Source of the DNA: Chryseobacterium arachidis
Lineage (GTDB): Bacteria; Bacteroidota; Bacteroidia; Flavobacteriales; Weeksellaceae
Length of the DNA: 64,000 nt
Direction of reading: 5' to 3'
Assembly (NCBI RefSeq): GCF_900129245.1
Contig: NZ_FQUT01000015.1
Span: forward strand, 39,381-103,380
Each line of letters opens with the position of its first letter. The stretch's first letter is position 1. Below, piece by piece: positions 33,283-42,282 of the stretch. A program made the translations under genes and the position numbers. Below the pieces are notes generated by a model. It worked only from the letters and a program-made list of their open reading frames with translations. It ran no database searches and was not told the origin of the DNA.

Positions 33283-34644
33283 ATGGATAGTAAATTACAG
33301 GCAGCTGAGAGCCAACAGCAGGGGCAACAGCAACACGCAGGGCAACCGAAAGGGAATCCGCTTGCCGAACTCAATAAAATTGGTGGTTTTGGTTTTGTAG
33401 AATCCGTTGTAGACGGCATCGCAAACATGAACCCGACGAGAAAAGCCAGAAAAGAAATTTTCCTTAACGACGGAAACAAATCCGATGAAAGAAAAGAACT
33501 GCTTCAAAAGATCAATCTTTGGGTAAATCTTCTGGAAGGAAATGAATCTGCTGATAAAATGGCAGATACATGCAAATCTAAAGCGCAGGCAGCTGATCAG
33601 AATTTAAAATCAAACTTAAAAAATACATTGGATGCAGTTCGTCAGTTGGAGACAAACTATAGAACTGTCGCTCAATTCTATAAAAATACCGAGCTTGATA
33701 AAGTTGACAATGTAAGTATTGTTAATGCAAGTTTAGATCAGGTTTCAGACTTAGATAATCCTATCTTTATTGATGCAATTGCTGAAGAATTTAAAAACTA
33801 CTACGATCGTCTGGATCTTAGAGACAATTATTCAATCTTAGCAATTCCTGGATATTTAGGATCAAACAAAGTGATTGAAAAATGGGCAAAAATCTGTAAC
33901 GAAAACAAAGTAATGATGGTTACGGATTTTGCTAATCTTGATAAACCGGATGATGTTGTAGATTTATTCCACTCTGCAAACCTTACCGGTGGTGAGTTGC
34001 ACAGAAGTAACGTAATTATGACGTGTAACTGGCTGGTAGGTCGTGGAAAAGCTGAAGAAGTGGGAGAAGAAGAAAACGTAGAGCTTCCACCTTCAACTTC
34101 ATTGGCCGGAAAAATCCATAAAACACTGATGTCTCAGGTTGCTGCAGGTAAAAAGCATGGTAATATTAACGAGGTAGATGCCGTGAAATTCGAGCTGAAG
34201 AAAAGTGAAATTTCTCAACTGGAAAAAATGGGATTGGTTCCTATGGTTAATGAATACGGAAAAATCATGGCATTCTCTGCAAAAACACTGTTTACGGGAG
34301 ACAATATCGGGCTTCAGACATACTCGGTAGTTCGTGTATTTGATTATGTAACGAAAGTTTTACTTGATTTCCTAAACAGAAGAGCTTTTGAAAACTGGAA
34401 TGCAAGAAACGAAGATGATTTAAGAAGACAAATCGTAACTTTCTTAGACAGTATTAAAGGAGCCGATAAATTGATCGAAAAGTTCAAAATTGTTCGTTTT
34501 GAACAGGATAAAGTGAATAAAGACAGAGTTTGGCTGGATATTCGTTTAACGCCGTACTTCCCTACAAAAAGTTTCGTTATTAAACTGGATGGGCACAAAG
34601 GAGACGATGGAAACGAATGGGATGCTGAATATATTCAGGATTAA
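33283..34644 (+). CDS. tssC: Type VI secretion contractile sheath large subunit TssC (T6SS subtype iii)
   Basis: A 453-residue large sheath subunit of Bacteroidetes T6SS subtype iii. A Gln-rich N-terminus is followed by LLQKINLWVNLLEGNESADK, DYVTKVLLDFLNRRAFENWN and the C-terminal handshake strand IRLTPYFPTKSFVIKLDGH. It is of expected length with no break. The pair tssB-tssC has its own terminator 22 bp after the stop, so the sheath forms a separate transcription unit. It is expected to be cytoplasmic, docking to a baseplate encoded elsewhere. Confidence 0.88.
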   Translation: MDSKLQAAESQQQGQQQHAGQPKGNPLAELNKIGGFGFVESVVDGIANMNPTRKARKEIFLNDGNKSDERKELLQKINLWVNLLEGNESADKMADTCKSKAQAADQNLKSNLKNTLDAVRQLETNYRTVAQFYKNTELDKVDNVSIVNASLDQVSDLDNPIFIDAIAEEFKNYYDRLDLRDNYSILAIPGYLGSNKVIEKWAKICNENKVMMVTDFANLDKPDDVVDLFHSANLTGGELHRSNVIMTCNWLVGRGKAEEVGEEENVELPPSTSLAGKIHKTLMSQVAAGKKHGNINEVDAVKFELKKSEISQLEKMGLVPMVNEYGKIMAFSAKTLFTGDNIGLQTYSVVRVFDYVTKVLLDFLNRRAFENWNARNEDDLRRQIVTFLDSIKGADKLIEKFKIVRFEQDKVNKDRVWLDIRLTPYFPTKSFVIKLDGHKGDDGNEWDAEYIQD

Positions 34645-34665
34645 TTTTAGCCCAATTAAAATAAT

Positions 34666-34698
34666 AAAAACCGATGCATTTTTTTCATCGGTTTTTTT
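34666..34698 (+). terminator. Terminator of tssBC
   Basis: AACCGATG and CATCGGTT pair over 8 bp and are followed by T. Confidence 0.85.
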
Positions 34699-34722
34699 CT
34701 ACCGAATCACTAAATATTGAAT

Positions 34723-35175
34723 ATGAAAGGTAAGCTAATTTACTTTTTGCCCTTAGCTTTTATGGTTTTCAGCTGTGAAGATAAAAAACTTCAGCAGGAG
34801 CATAAAATTGATCTTTTTGCAGATCGGAGAGAAGTCGGGAGAGCCTATGTTATGAAACCTCAGGAATGCTTTGACGGCAGTGATATGGTTGTTTCCTCTT
34901 CAAATATCAAACTGATAGACCAGTCTTCAGGTCGCGGGAAGCCTATTTTTATTTACAGGGTGCAATCCGGTAAGTTGTTGAAGACCACAAGAGATTCAAT
35001 TGTAATTTTTCCTTTTCAGTTTTTAGCCAATAAAGAACTGAGGTTTCGTAAAGATTCCACAGCATATATTTATCTTAAAAAACTTAATGGATATCGTTTT
35101 ATTGCGAAAGAAATGGGTTTAAAATATCAATGGCTGAAAGCAGCACCTGTTTATTCAGTAAAGAAAGAAAATTAA
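34723..35175 (+). CDS. Lipoprotein, unknown function
   Basis: A 150-residue lipoprotein; the signal peptide ends in MVFSC. The body is basic and contains VGRAYVMKPQECFDG but no motif I can name. It lies between the T6SS sheath terminator and mutY, so it is probably transcribed on its own. A role in T6SS is possible but not supported; T6SS subtype iii has no TssJ lipoprotein of this kind that I know. Confidence 0.6.
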   Translation: MKGKLIYFLPLAFMVFSCEDKKLQQEHKIDLFADRREVGRAYVMKPQECFDGSDMVVSSSNIKLIDQSSGRGKPIFIYRVQSGKLLKTTRDSIVIFPFQFLANKELRFRKDSTAYIYLKKLNGYRFIAKEMGLKYQWLKAAPVYSVKKEN

Positions 35176-35208
35176 ATTATCTTTGCAGACATAAAATGAG
35201 ACGGCTTT

Positions 35209-36255
35209 TTGGAAAAGACAAAACAAGATTCAGACTTTAAACATATTGGCAAAAAACTTCTTAGCTGGTACAAAATAAACGCCAGAGATCTGCCTTTCAG
35301 ACAAACAAAAGATCCTTATAAAATATGGATTTGTGAGATTGTTTTTCAGCAGACGAGAATTGCTCAGGGATTAGGACATTACAATAATTTCATTACAAGG
35401 TTTCCGGATGTAAAAACACTAGCAGAAGCCGAAGAAAACGAAGTTTTACTGTCTTGGAAAGGTTTGGGTTATTATTCCAGAGCAATCAATGTTCATAAGG
35501 CGGCTCAGCAGATCATGAACGATTATCATGGCATTTTCCCTGATGAGTACGAAGAAATTTTAAAATTAAAAGGGGTCGGGAAATATACGGCAGCCGCAGT
35601 TTCCAGTATTTGTTTTAACGGAAAGATCCCGGCAGTTGACGGTAATTTTTACCGCGTTTTAAGCAGGCTTTTTGCCGATGATTTTGATATTTCCAATTCA
35701 AGAGCATTTAATTATTTTTCTCAATTAGCTCATTTAATTTTACCTGAAAATGTTGGTGACTTCAATCAGGCGATGATGGATTTAGGTTCAGAAATATGCA
35801 AGCCGAAAAATCCTCTTTGCGGAGAATGTCCGCTAAATCAGGATTGTTTAGCTTTTTCATTAGAAAAAATCTCAGAATTTCCTGTTAAAACAAAAAAAGT
35901 AAAGGCAGAAGATTTAGAGCTAAAATATTATTTCGTTCACAGAAACGGTCAGTTTTTGATTCAGCAAAGAAAAGATGATTTCATCTGGAAAAAGCTGTTT
36001 GAATTTCCACCGGTGATTTCTGATGATCTAAATCCTTTCATAAAAAGTGTAAAAACGGTTAATCATAAACTGACGCACAAAAATTTAAGCATCGAAATTT
36101 TTAATGTAGAAGTAGATTCAGAAGAAATCTGGAATAATTTTATTTACGAAAACAAATACATTGTAACGGATGTTGATGGTTCGCATGAAAGATCTTTCCC
36201 GAAACCTTTGGAAAATTATATCCAAAGTTATGATACAGCATATAGAATTCTTTAG
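35209..36255 (+). CDS. mutY: A/G-specific adenine DNA glycosylase MutY
   Basis: A 348-residue base-excision repair enzyme that removes adenine opposite 8-oxoguanine. The helix-hairpin-helix is LKGVGKYTAAAV, the catalytic aspartate follows in PAVDGNFYRV, and the [4Fe-4S] cysteines follow C-X7-C-X2-C-X5-C (near residue 205). A C-terminal NUDIX-like domain reads the 8-oxoG. The frame has no ATG near the front; a stop precedes TTG at 35209, so TTG is the likely start. A TATCTTTG box at 35178-35185 is its probable -7 element. In Flavobacterium mutY belongs to a neighbourhood with gldD, as here. Confidence 0.93.
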   Translation: MEKTKQDSDFKHIGKKLLSWYKINARDLPFRQTKDPYKIWICEIVFQQTRIAQGLGHYNNFITRFPDVKTLAEAEENEVLLSWKGLGYYSRAINVHKAAQQIMNDYHGIFPDEYEEILKLKGVGKYTAAAVSSICFNGKIPAVDGNFYRVLSRLFADDFDISNSRAFNYFSQLAHLILPENVGDFNQAMMDLGSEICKPKNPLCGECPLNQDCLAFSLEKISEFPVKTKKVKAEDLELKYYFVHRNGQFLIQQRKDDFIWKKLFEFPPVISDDLNPFIKSVKTVNHKLTHKNLSIEIFNVEVDSEEIWNNFIYENKYIVTDVDGSHERSFPKPLENYIQSYDTAYRIL

Positions 36256-36362
36256 GGATAGGAGATGGGTGCTGGAAGTTCACAGCGTTGTAGATATGGA
36301 TTCTTTACTCCATTTCATTTCGCTCAGAATTACAGCTATCAGTCAAAATCTTCTTGGTCTTC

Positions 36363-36438
36363 GTTAAGTGAAACGCCTTTGCGAACTTAAAAACGAATAG
36401 TCGTCAAAAAAAACTTTGCGCTCTTTGCATTAAAACAA
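36363..36438 (+). repeat. Dispersed 76-nt intergenic repeat, copy Y
   Basis: Starts GTTAAGTGAAACGCCTTTGC and is nearly identical to the reverse complement of 13259-13335. It lies between mutY and gldD, where no gene is seen. Confidence 0.75.
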
Positions 36439-36512
36439 TTTAGGTTTAGTCAAATCAACATAAACTCGTTGAAATGCTGAAATTTGTCTTCCCATATCTG
36501 AAATCTAATTTG

Positions 36513-36520
36513 TACTTTTG
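36513..36520 (+). promoter_or_regulatory. -7 box 4 nt upstream of the gldD ATG
   Basis: TACTTTTG matches TAnnTTTG; no TTG at the usual distance. Position implies transcription starting at the ATG. Confidence 0.5.
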
Positions 36521-36524
36521 CAAA

Positions 36525-37085
36525 ATGTTTAAAAATGCCATTTTTATTTTTGTAGCCCTGCTTTTGCTTTCATGCGGAAATAAGGATACTGTTCCAAAGC
36601 CTTACGGAGAACTTCGTTTGGAATATCCGGCACCAAAATATCAGAAATTTGAAAACAACTGTAATTATACATTTGAGTATTCTGATTTTGCAAAAATTAC
36701 AAATGCAAAAAAGCCTTGCTGGTATTACCTGAACTATCCGAAAATGAAAGCGAAGATTTTTGTAACCTATTATCCGATACAGAATGATTTTGCCGCTCAC
36801 ATTCAGGAGGCTGAAAAAATGGTTTACGAACATACCATTAAAGCAAGTGCAATCGACACAAAATCTTTCGAATATCCTGAAAAAAAGGTATACGGAAATT
36901 TCTACGAGCTGAAAGGGCAGAGTGCCTCCAATCTCCAGTTTTACATTACAGACAGTACAAAACATTTTGTAACTGCCTATTTATACTTTAATACAAGACC
37001 GAAACCGGATTCTTTGGCTCCCGCGGTGGATTATATCAAAAAAGATATGAAACATCTGCTGGACACATTTGAATGGAAAAATTAA
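36525..37085 (+). CDS. gldD: Gliding motility lipoprotein GldD
   Basis: A 186-residue lipoprotein; the lipobox LLLSC is at residues 13-17. PKPYGELRLEYPAPKYQKF is the diagnostic start of mature GldD, and CWYYLNYPKMKAKIFVTY follows. GldD is required for gliding and type IX secretion in Flavobacterium. The start at 36525 is chosen because TACTTTTG ends 4 nt before it, implying a leaderless mRNA. In F. johnsoniae the order is mutY-ssb-gldE-gldD; here ssb and gldE are absent between mutY and gldD. Confidence 0.88.
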   Translation: MFKNAIFIFVALLLLSCGNKDTVPKPYGELRLEYPAPKYQKFENNCNYTFEYSDFAKITNAKKPCWYYLNYPKMKAKIFVTYYPIQNDFAAHIQEAEKMVYEHTIKASAIDTKSFEYPEKKVYGNFYELKGQSASNLQFYITDSTKHFVTAYLYFNTRPKPDSLAPAVDYIKKDMKHLLDTFEWKN

Positions 37086-37112
37086 TTACTTTTAAAATAC
37101 TTTGAAAAAAAT

Positions 37113-38036
37113 ATGAAACTTTTAGTTGTAGGAAGTGTTGCGTTTGACGCAATCGAAACGCCATTTGGAAAAACGGATAAAATTTTAGGAGGTGCTGCCA
37201 CGTATATCGGGATCACATCATCTATTTTGGGCGTTAAGTCTGGGATCGTTTCTGTTGTGGGAGGAGATTTTCCGCAGGAGCATCTTGATATGTTTACCAA
37301 CAGAGAGGTAAATATCGAGGGAATAGAAATCTTAAAAGAAGGAAAAACTTTCTTCTGGTCAGGAAAATACCACAATGACCTGAATACAAGAGATACTTTG
37401 GCAACTGAAGTAAATGTTTTGGAAAACTTCGATCCAAAAATCCCGGATTCTATGCAGGATGCGGAGATTTTATTATTAGGGAATCTTCACCCTGGCGTAC
37501 AGCTTTCAGTTCTTGAAAGAATGAACAACCGTCCGAAACTGGTAATCCTTGATACCATGAACTTCTGGATGGATTCTGCTTTGGACATTTTAATGGAAAT
37601 GATTGCAAAGACAGACGTCATTTCTATTAACGATGAAGAGGCGAGACAGCTTTCCGGAGAATATTCTTTGGTAAAAGCAGCGAAAAAGATTCACACAATG
37701 GGGCCTGAATATGTTATTATTAAAAAAGGGGAACACGGTGCTTTGCTTTTCCATGATAATAAAGTATTTGCGATTCCTGCTTTACCATTAGAAGAAGTTT
37801 TCGACCCGACAGGAGCGGGAGATACTTTCGCAGGAGGTTTTGCAGCATATTTGGCTAAAAAAGGAAAATTCGATTTCGATACAATGAAATCTGCATTAAT
37901 CGTAGGTTCTGCAATGGCTTCTTTCACGGTTGAAAAATTCGGTACCGAAAGAATTCAGGAAGTAAACGAATCTGATGTGTTCAGCAGATTGAACCAATTT
38001 AAAGAATTAACAACATTTGATGTTGAGCTATCGTAA
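37113..38036 (+). CDS. PfkB-family carbohydrate/nucleoside kinase
   Basis: A 307-residue sugar kinase of the ribokinase/PfkB family. The front has GGAATYIG near residue 28, and the anion-hole and base motif DPTGAGDTFAGGFAAY lies near residue 233, with D in GAGD as catalytic base. An adenosine or ribose-type substrate is likely but not certain. It starts 27 bp after gldD and may be co-transcribed with it. Confidence 0.87.
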   Translation: MKLLVVGSVAFDAIETPFGKTDKILGGAATYIGITSSILGVKSGIVSVVGGDFPQEHLDMFTNREVNIEGIEILKEGKTFFWSGKYHNDLNTRDTLATEVNVLENFDPKIPDSMQDAEILLLGNLHPGVQLSVLERMNNRPKLVILDTMNFWMDSALDILMEMIAKTDVISINDEEARQLSGEYSLVKAAKKIHTMGPEYVIIKKGEHGALLFHDNKVFAIPALPLEEVFDPTGAGDTFAGGFAAYLAKKGKFDFDTMKSALIVGSAMASFTVEKFGTERIQEVNESDVFSRLNQFKELTTFDVELS

Positions 38037-38125
38037 ATACGTCCTTTTTTAAGAAATATTTATAATAAAAAATTTAGTGTAATTCATTAAGAATTCTAAA
38101 TTTGCAACTTGTTTAAAATAGTAAA

Positions 38126-39496
38126 ATGATAAATAAACTTAAGATCACTTTTCTTTTTGGAATTTTCATCATGTTGTTCAGTACAAATATGATGAATGCT
38201 CAGCTGAAGCCGGGAGAATTAGTGGATGGTATTGCTGCTGTAATCGGTGATGAAATTGTCTTGGAGTCTGATGTAAACGAACAGATGAATTACGCAAAAC
38301 AGCAGGGAACTTCTAATATCGATAAGTGTGAGTTTTTGGAAAACCTTCTTAATAACAAACTTCTTGTTTACGAAGCAAAAAAAGATACTTTAATTGAAAA
38401 CCGTTCTGCAGCGATTAAAGAACAGGCGAATGCAAAATATACGCAGTTGCTTTCTCAGTTTCCTGACGAAAAAACAATGTTGGCTGCGTATAAGTTCAGA
38501 AACGGATACGAAATGAAAAATGCCATCGAAAAAATCGATGCAGACCAATATTACGGACAGGCAAAATATCAGAGAGTTACCGAAAAGGCCGACGTTACAC
38601 CGAATGAGGTAACTGATTTTTACAATATGTTTAAAACACAGTTGCCGGAGATCAAAGATGAGGTTTCATTGTCTCAGATTATGATATATCCTAAGTTAAC
38701 AGAAGCTCACAAAGATGATTTAATCAACAGGCTTAAAAAGATTAAGAAAGATATTGAAGGAGGAGAGACTTTTGAAAGCCAGGCGAGAATTTATTCTGAA
38801 GATCCGGGATCTGCTTCCACTGGTGGTTTAATGAAAAATATTTCCAAAGGACAGATGGTAAAACCTTTTGAGGCGGCAGCACTTAACCTTCAGGAAGGAG
38901 AAATTTCAGATCCTATTGAATCGGAGTTTGGATACCATATCATTCAGCTGGTAAAAAAATCAGGGAAGATTTATGATGCAAGGCATATTCTTTTAATGGC
39001 AACACCTACAGAAGATGAAATAAAATCTGCAAAAGCGAAATTAGATAGTATCAGAGGGTTGATTAACAGTGGTAAAATGACTTTCAAAGATGCTACTTTC
39101 AAGTTTTCTGATGATAAAAGAACGAAATTCAACGCAGGAATCATTCCTGGTTCTGATGGTTCTAACAAAATCGAAAGAGAAACTATTCCGGGGACAATCA
39201 GTTATGAATTGGCAGGACTGAACAAAGGAGATATTACCAATGCTTTTGATGATGAAGATGAAAGAAAAAGAAAAGTAGTGAAGATCATTAAAGTAGAAGA
39301 TGTAATTCCTGCACACCAGATTACGCTGGAAACGGATTACGACAGGGTAAAACAGATGGCACTCAATAAAAAGCGAAACGAAATGGTCGAAAAGTTCGTC
39401 AATTCGAAACTTCCGACAACATTTATTTCCATTGATGGCCGTTATGACTCTTGTGCTTTCAAGGGAACCTGGAAAAAAGATGCGGTTAAAAAATAA
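38126..39496 (+). CDS. Periplasmic peptidyl-prolyl isomerase, SurA-like
   Basis: A 456-residue exported chaperone. The signal peptide ends at MNAQ (residue 25). The SurA N-terminal region (VDGIAAVIGDEIVLESDVNE) is followed by two parvulin domains, about residues 175-275 (SLSQIMIYP, then GGLMKNISKGQMVKPFE) and 280-380 (ARHILLMATP). It likely aids folding of outer-membrane proteins. A TAAATTTG box lies at 38097-38104. A terminator follows the gene. Confidence 0.9.
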   Translation: MINKLKITFLFGIFIMLFSTNMMNAQLKPGELVDGIAAVIGDEIVLESDVNEQMNYAKQQGTSNIDKCEFLENLLNNKLLVYEAKKDTLIENRSAAIKEQANAKYTQLLSQFPDEKTMLAAYKFRNGYEMKNAIEKIDADQYYGQAKYQRVTEKADVTPNEVTDFYNMFKTQLPEIKDEVSLSQIMIYPKLTEAHKDDLINRLKKIKKDIEGGETFESQARIYSEDPGSASTGGLMKNISKGQMVKPFEAAALNLQEGEISDPIESEFGYHIIQLVKKSGKIYDARHILLMATPTEDEIKSAKAKLDSIRGLINSGKMTFKDATFKFSDDKRTKFNAGIIPGSDGSNKIERETIPGTISYELAGLNKGDITNAFDDEDERKRKVVKIIKVEDVIPAHQITLETDYDRVKQMALNKKRNEMVEKFVNSKLPTTFISIDGRYDSCAFKGTWKKDAVKK

Positions 39497-39502
39497 TATA
39501 TC

Positions 39503-39533
39503 AAAACCTTCAGAATTTCTGGAGGTTTTTTTT
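39503..39533 (+). terminator. Terminator of the SurA-like gene
   Basis: AAACCTTCAG and CTGGAGGTTT pair over 10 bp (one G-U) and are followed by T. Confidence 0.85.
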
Positions 39534-39577
39534 ATGTTTAAGCTTTATGAAATCTTTGTTTTTATTATTTTTATGGC

Positions 39578-40567
39578 ATGAGTAACTTTATAGATTTTAA
39601 TTCAGCTAAAAAGCTTCAGGAAATGCAGCAAAGCCAAAATAGAATTACAGAACTTTTTAATATTCAGTATCCGATTATTCAGGCCGGGATGATCTGGCAC
39701 TCGGGATGGAGGCTGGCTTCAGCGGTTTCAAACTGTGGCGGATTGGGATTAATTGGTTCGGCAAGTATGTATCCCGATATTTTGCGTGAAAATATTCAGA
39801 AATGTAAGAAAGCTACGGATAAGCCTTTCGGTGTAAATGTCGCTTTGCTTTACCCCAATTTAGAAGAAATTATCAATATTATTCTGGAAGAAGGTGTGAA
39901 GATTGTTTTCACCTCTGCCGGCAGTCCTAAAGCTTACACAGAAACTCTTCAAAAAGAGGGAATAAAAGTAGCGCATGTAGTTTCCTCAACAAAATTTGCT
40001 ATGAAATGCGAAGATGCAGGTGTTGATGCTGTTGTTGCAGAAGGTTTCGAAGCAGGGGGACACAATGGAAGAGATGAAACAACAACTTTTTGTTTGATTC
40101 CAAACGTAAGAAAACATATTTCAAAACCATTGATCGCAGCAGGGGGAATAGCTTTAGGTTCACAGATGAAAGCGGCGATGATTCTTGGAGCAGACGGCGT
40201 TCAGATCGGTTCCCGTTTTGCCGCAACAACGGAAGCAAGCGCACACGAAAACTGGAAACAGAAAATCACACAACTTCAGGAAGGCGATACACATTTAACT
40301 TTGAAAGAACTGGCACCTGTAAGAATGGTTAAAAATAAGTTCTTTAACGAGCTTGAAGATATTTATAACGTCGGACGAAATAAAGAATCTCTTATCGCTT
40401 CTTTGGGCCGTGCAAGAGCCAAAAAAGGAATGTTTGAAGGTGATCTGGAAGACGGCGAATTAGAAATCGGTCAGGTTTCGGCTTTAATTGATGATATTCT
40501 GCCTGTGGAAACCGTTTTCAAAAATTTATTGGAAGAGTTTAGAAATACAAATACCCCAAGTTTATAA
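39578..40567 (+). CDS. NAD(P)H-dependent flavin oxidoreductase, nitronate monooxygenase family
   Basis: A 329-residue FMN-dependent TIM-barrel enzyme. YPIIQAGMIWHSGWRLASAV at the front, EGFEAGGHNGRDE in the middle and AAGGIALGSQMKAAMILGAD at the phosphate-binding loop are typical of the 2-nitropropane dioxygenase/FabK group. It lies 15 bp upstream of an alpha/beta hydrolase, with which it is probably co-transcribed. Substrate unassigned. Confidence 0.87.
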   Translation: MSNFIDFNSAKKLQEMQQSQNRITELFNIQYPIIQAGMIWHSGWRLASAVSNCGGLGLIGSASMYPDILRENIQKCKKATDKPFGVNVALLYPNLEEIINIILEEGVKIVFTSAGSPKAYTETLQKEGIKVAHVVSSTKFAMKCEDAGVDAVVAEGFEAGGHNGRDETTTFCLIPNVRKHISKPLIAAGGIALGSQMKAAMILGADGVQIGSRFAATTEASAHENWKQKITQLQEGDTHLTLKELAPVRMVKNKFFNELEDIYNVGRNKESLIASLGRARAKKGMFEGDLEDGELEIGQVSALIDDILPVETVFKNLLEEFRNTNTPSL

Positions 40568-40582
40568 TTAATTTAAAGTTCA

Positions 40583-41359
40583 ATGGAAGGAAGGATTATC
40601 GATGTACATGGTAAAAAACTTTATACAGAATACAACAATTCATTTAAAAATAAACCGACGATTGTCTTTTTGCACGATTCTTTAGGTTCTACTCAGCTTT
40701 GGAGGGATTTTCCCGCAAAATTGGCGGAAGCTACCCAATGTAATACTTTGATATACGATCGTTTAGGATACGGAAAATCTTTTCCGATGCCGACTCATGA
40801 AAGAGAAAACAATTACATGGAACTCGAAGCCGATGTGCTGAATGATCTTTTAAATGAATTAAAAATAGATGAAGTCATTCTTTTTGGTCACAGTGATGGC
40901 GGCACAATTGCATTAATTACAGCCTCAAAATACCCCGAAAAAGTAAAAGCGACCATTTGTGAAGCCGGACATATTTTCTTGGAGGATATCACGGTAAAAG
41001 GGGTGAAAGATGCCTGGGAAGCTTACCGGACAACCAATCTTTCCGAACGTCTGCAAAAATATCATGGTGATAAAGTTGAAATGATCGTTAAAGCCTGGAC
41101 GGAAATCTGGTTAAGTGACCGCTTCAGATCCTGGAATATTGAATATCTATTGAAAAATATTACAAGTCCGTTATTATTTATTCAGGGAGAAGGTGATGAA
41201 TACGGAACTTTGGATCAGGTTGAAAAAACGGTTTCGCAGGTAAGCGGAAGAGCAGAAAAATTCATCATTCCAAACATCGGGCATACACCGCATAAGGAAA
41301 ATCCGGAAGTGGTTTTAGAAAGATCAGGAGAATTTATTCATAAGATTTTGAATTCTTAA
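40583..41359 (+). CDS. Alpha/beta hydrolase
   Basis: A 258-residue alpha/beta-fold hydrolase. The nucleophile elbow is GHSDGG (near residue 95), the acid is expected after LLFIQGEGDEYG (near D212), and the histidine is in NIGHTPHKE (near H235). No signal peptide. It is downstream of the flavin oxidoreductase by 15 bp. The substrate cannot be told. Confidence 0.82.
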   Translation: MEGRIIDVHGKKLYTEYNNSFKNKPTIVFLHDSLGSTQLWRDFPAKLAEATQCNTLIYDRLGYGKSFPMPTHERENNYMELEADVLNDLLNELKIDEVILFGHSDGGTIALITASKYPEKVKATICEAGHIFLEDITVKGVKDAWEAYRTTNLSERLQKYHGDKVEMIVKAWTEIWLSDRFRSWNIEYLLKNITSPLLFIQGEGDEYGTLDQVEKTVSQVSGRAEKFIIPNIGHTPHKENPEVVLERSGEFIHKILNS

Positions 41360-41621
41360 AATATCAATAGAAAAGGATTTTAGTCCGCTTGCAATTTTTC
41401 AGACAGATTTTTTGGCTTTAGCCAAACTTAAAATTGATCAATCTCAAAGTTGGGAATTGATCAATTTTATTTAATTTATTTTGAACACTAAGTCCACAAA
41501 GCTTTTTCTATTAAATACTAAAGTCTCACCAAACCGTTTCACTTATGAGAATTCACTCAACAACAGAGATAAAATAAAAACATCAAGATTCCTCAAAATT
41601 CGTGTATTCGTGCTGAATAAT
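41360..41621. other. Intergenic region with short repeats
   Basis: Contains GGATTTTAGTCCGC (about 41377), GGCTTTAGCC (about 41414), an inverted repeat AAATTGATCAAT/AATTGATCAATTT at 41431-41467 that could terminate the hydrolase gene, and AAAATTCGTGTATTCGTG near 41594, a word also seen in degenerate form near 3718. An open frame of 78 codons here has unlikely composition and is not called. Confidence 0.45.
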
Positions 41622-42242
41622 CTACAAACTCTCAATTTCAAACAAAATATTCTCCCTCGCTCTCACTTCATATTTTTCTCTAAAAGAATCAGTTTTAAAA
41701 ATATTTTCAAGTTCTAAAAAATGTTTCAGAACCTTTTTTCTTCCGGGTTTATACAATAAATCAGGATAAATGGAATATTCTTTTCGAATCTTTTTTGTAT
41801 AATCTAAATAGATTTCCAAATCTTTTCCTAAAATTGAAAGATCGGCATCCAAAAGATAATTGATGTCATTGTCTTCAGATTTTTGGTGAACTTTTGTAGC
41901 GATGATTTGTGCCGAAATTTTATCGATAGAACCTTGTTTCAAATTTAATTTTTCAAGCCTTAATTTGGCAAATTCAGCACTTTTTTCTTCATTTACTTTT
42001 GATGTGGCATCATAAATAACGTCGTGGTAAAAAACACCAAATGAAATATCAATCCAATTTTCAATCTTATCTTTTATTGAATCGAGCTCGGAAAACATAT
42101 TCTCCAAATGTTCCAGATTATGATAATGTCTGCCTTTTTCGGAATATTTCTTTTCAATTTCAGTCCATAAGTTTTCAATAAGATAATGATCTTGGGTAAA
42201 CTCTAAGCAGTTTTGTGAAAATCTTTCTCTTACATTCATCAT
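41622..42242 (-). CDS. HD-superfamily phosphohydrolase-like protein
   Basis: A 206-residue soluble protein with HD-type metal ligands: RHYHNLEHLENMF near residue 38 and FYHDVIYD near residue 72, then LLDADLSILG near residue 130. These follow the H...HD...D pattern of the HD superfamily. Members are predicted metal-dependent hydrolases with no known substrate. Two adjacent ATG codons open the frame; either may be used. It lies downstream of the rhodanese gene's neighbourhood but reads in its own unit. Confidence 0.75.
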   Translation of the reverse strand: MMNVRERFSQNCLEFTQDHYLIENLWTEIEKKYSEKGRHYHNLEHLENMFSELDSIKDKIENWIDISFGVFYHDVIYDATSKVNEEKSAEFAKLRLEKLNLKQGSIDKISAQIIATKVHQKSEDNDINYLLDADLSILGKDLEIYLDYTKKIRKEYSIYPDLLYKPGRKKVLKHFLELENIFKTDSFREKYEVRARENILFEIESL

Positions 42243-42252
42243 TATAATTTTT

Positions 42253-42282
42253 AAATAAAAAAGGAACTTTAAAAAGTTCCTT
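42253..42282 (-). terminator. Terminator overlapping the rhodanese stop codon
   Basis: AAGGAACTT and AAGTTCCTT pair over 9 bp; the stem includes the stop codon (42271-42269), and T follows on the minus strand. Confidence 0.75.

Noticed and set aside
41481..41717. Open frame of 78 codons
   Set aside because: It overlaps the end of the HD-protein gene on the other strand and shows low-complexity Lys/Asn/Phe composition.
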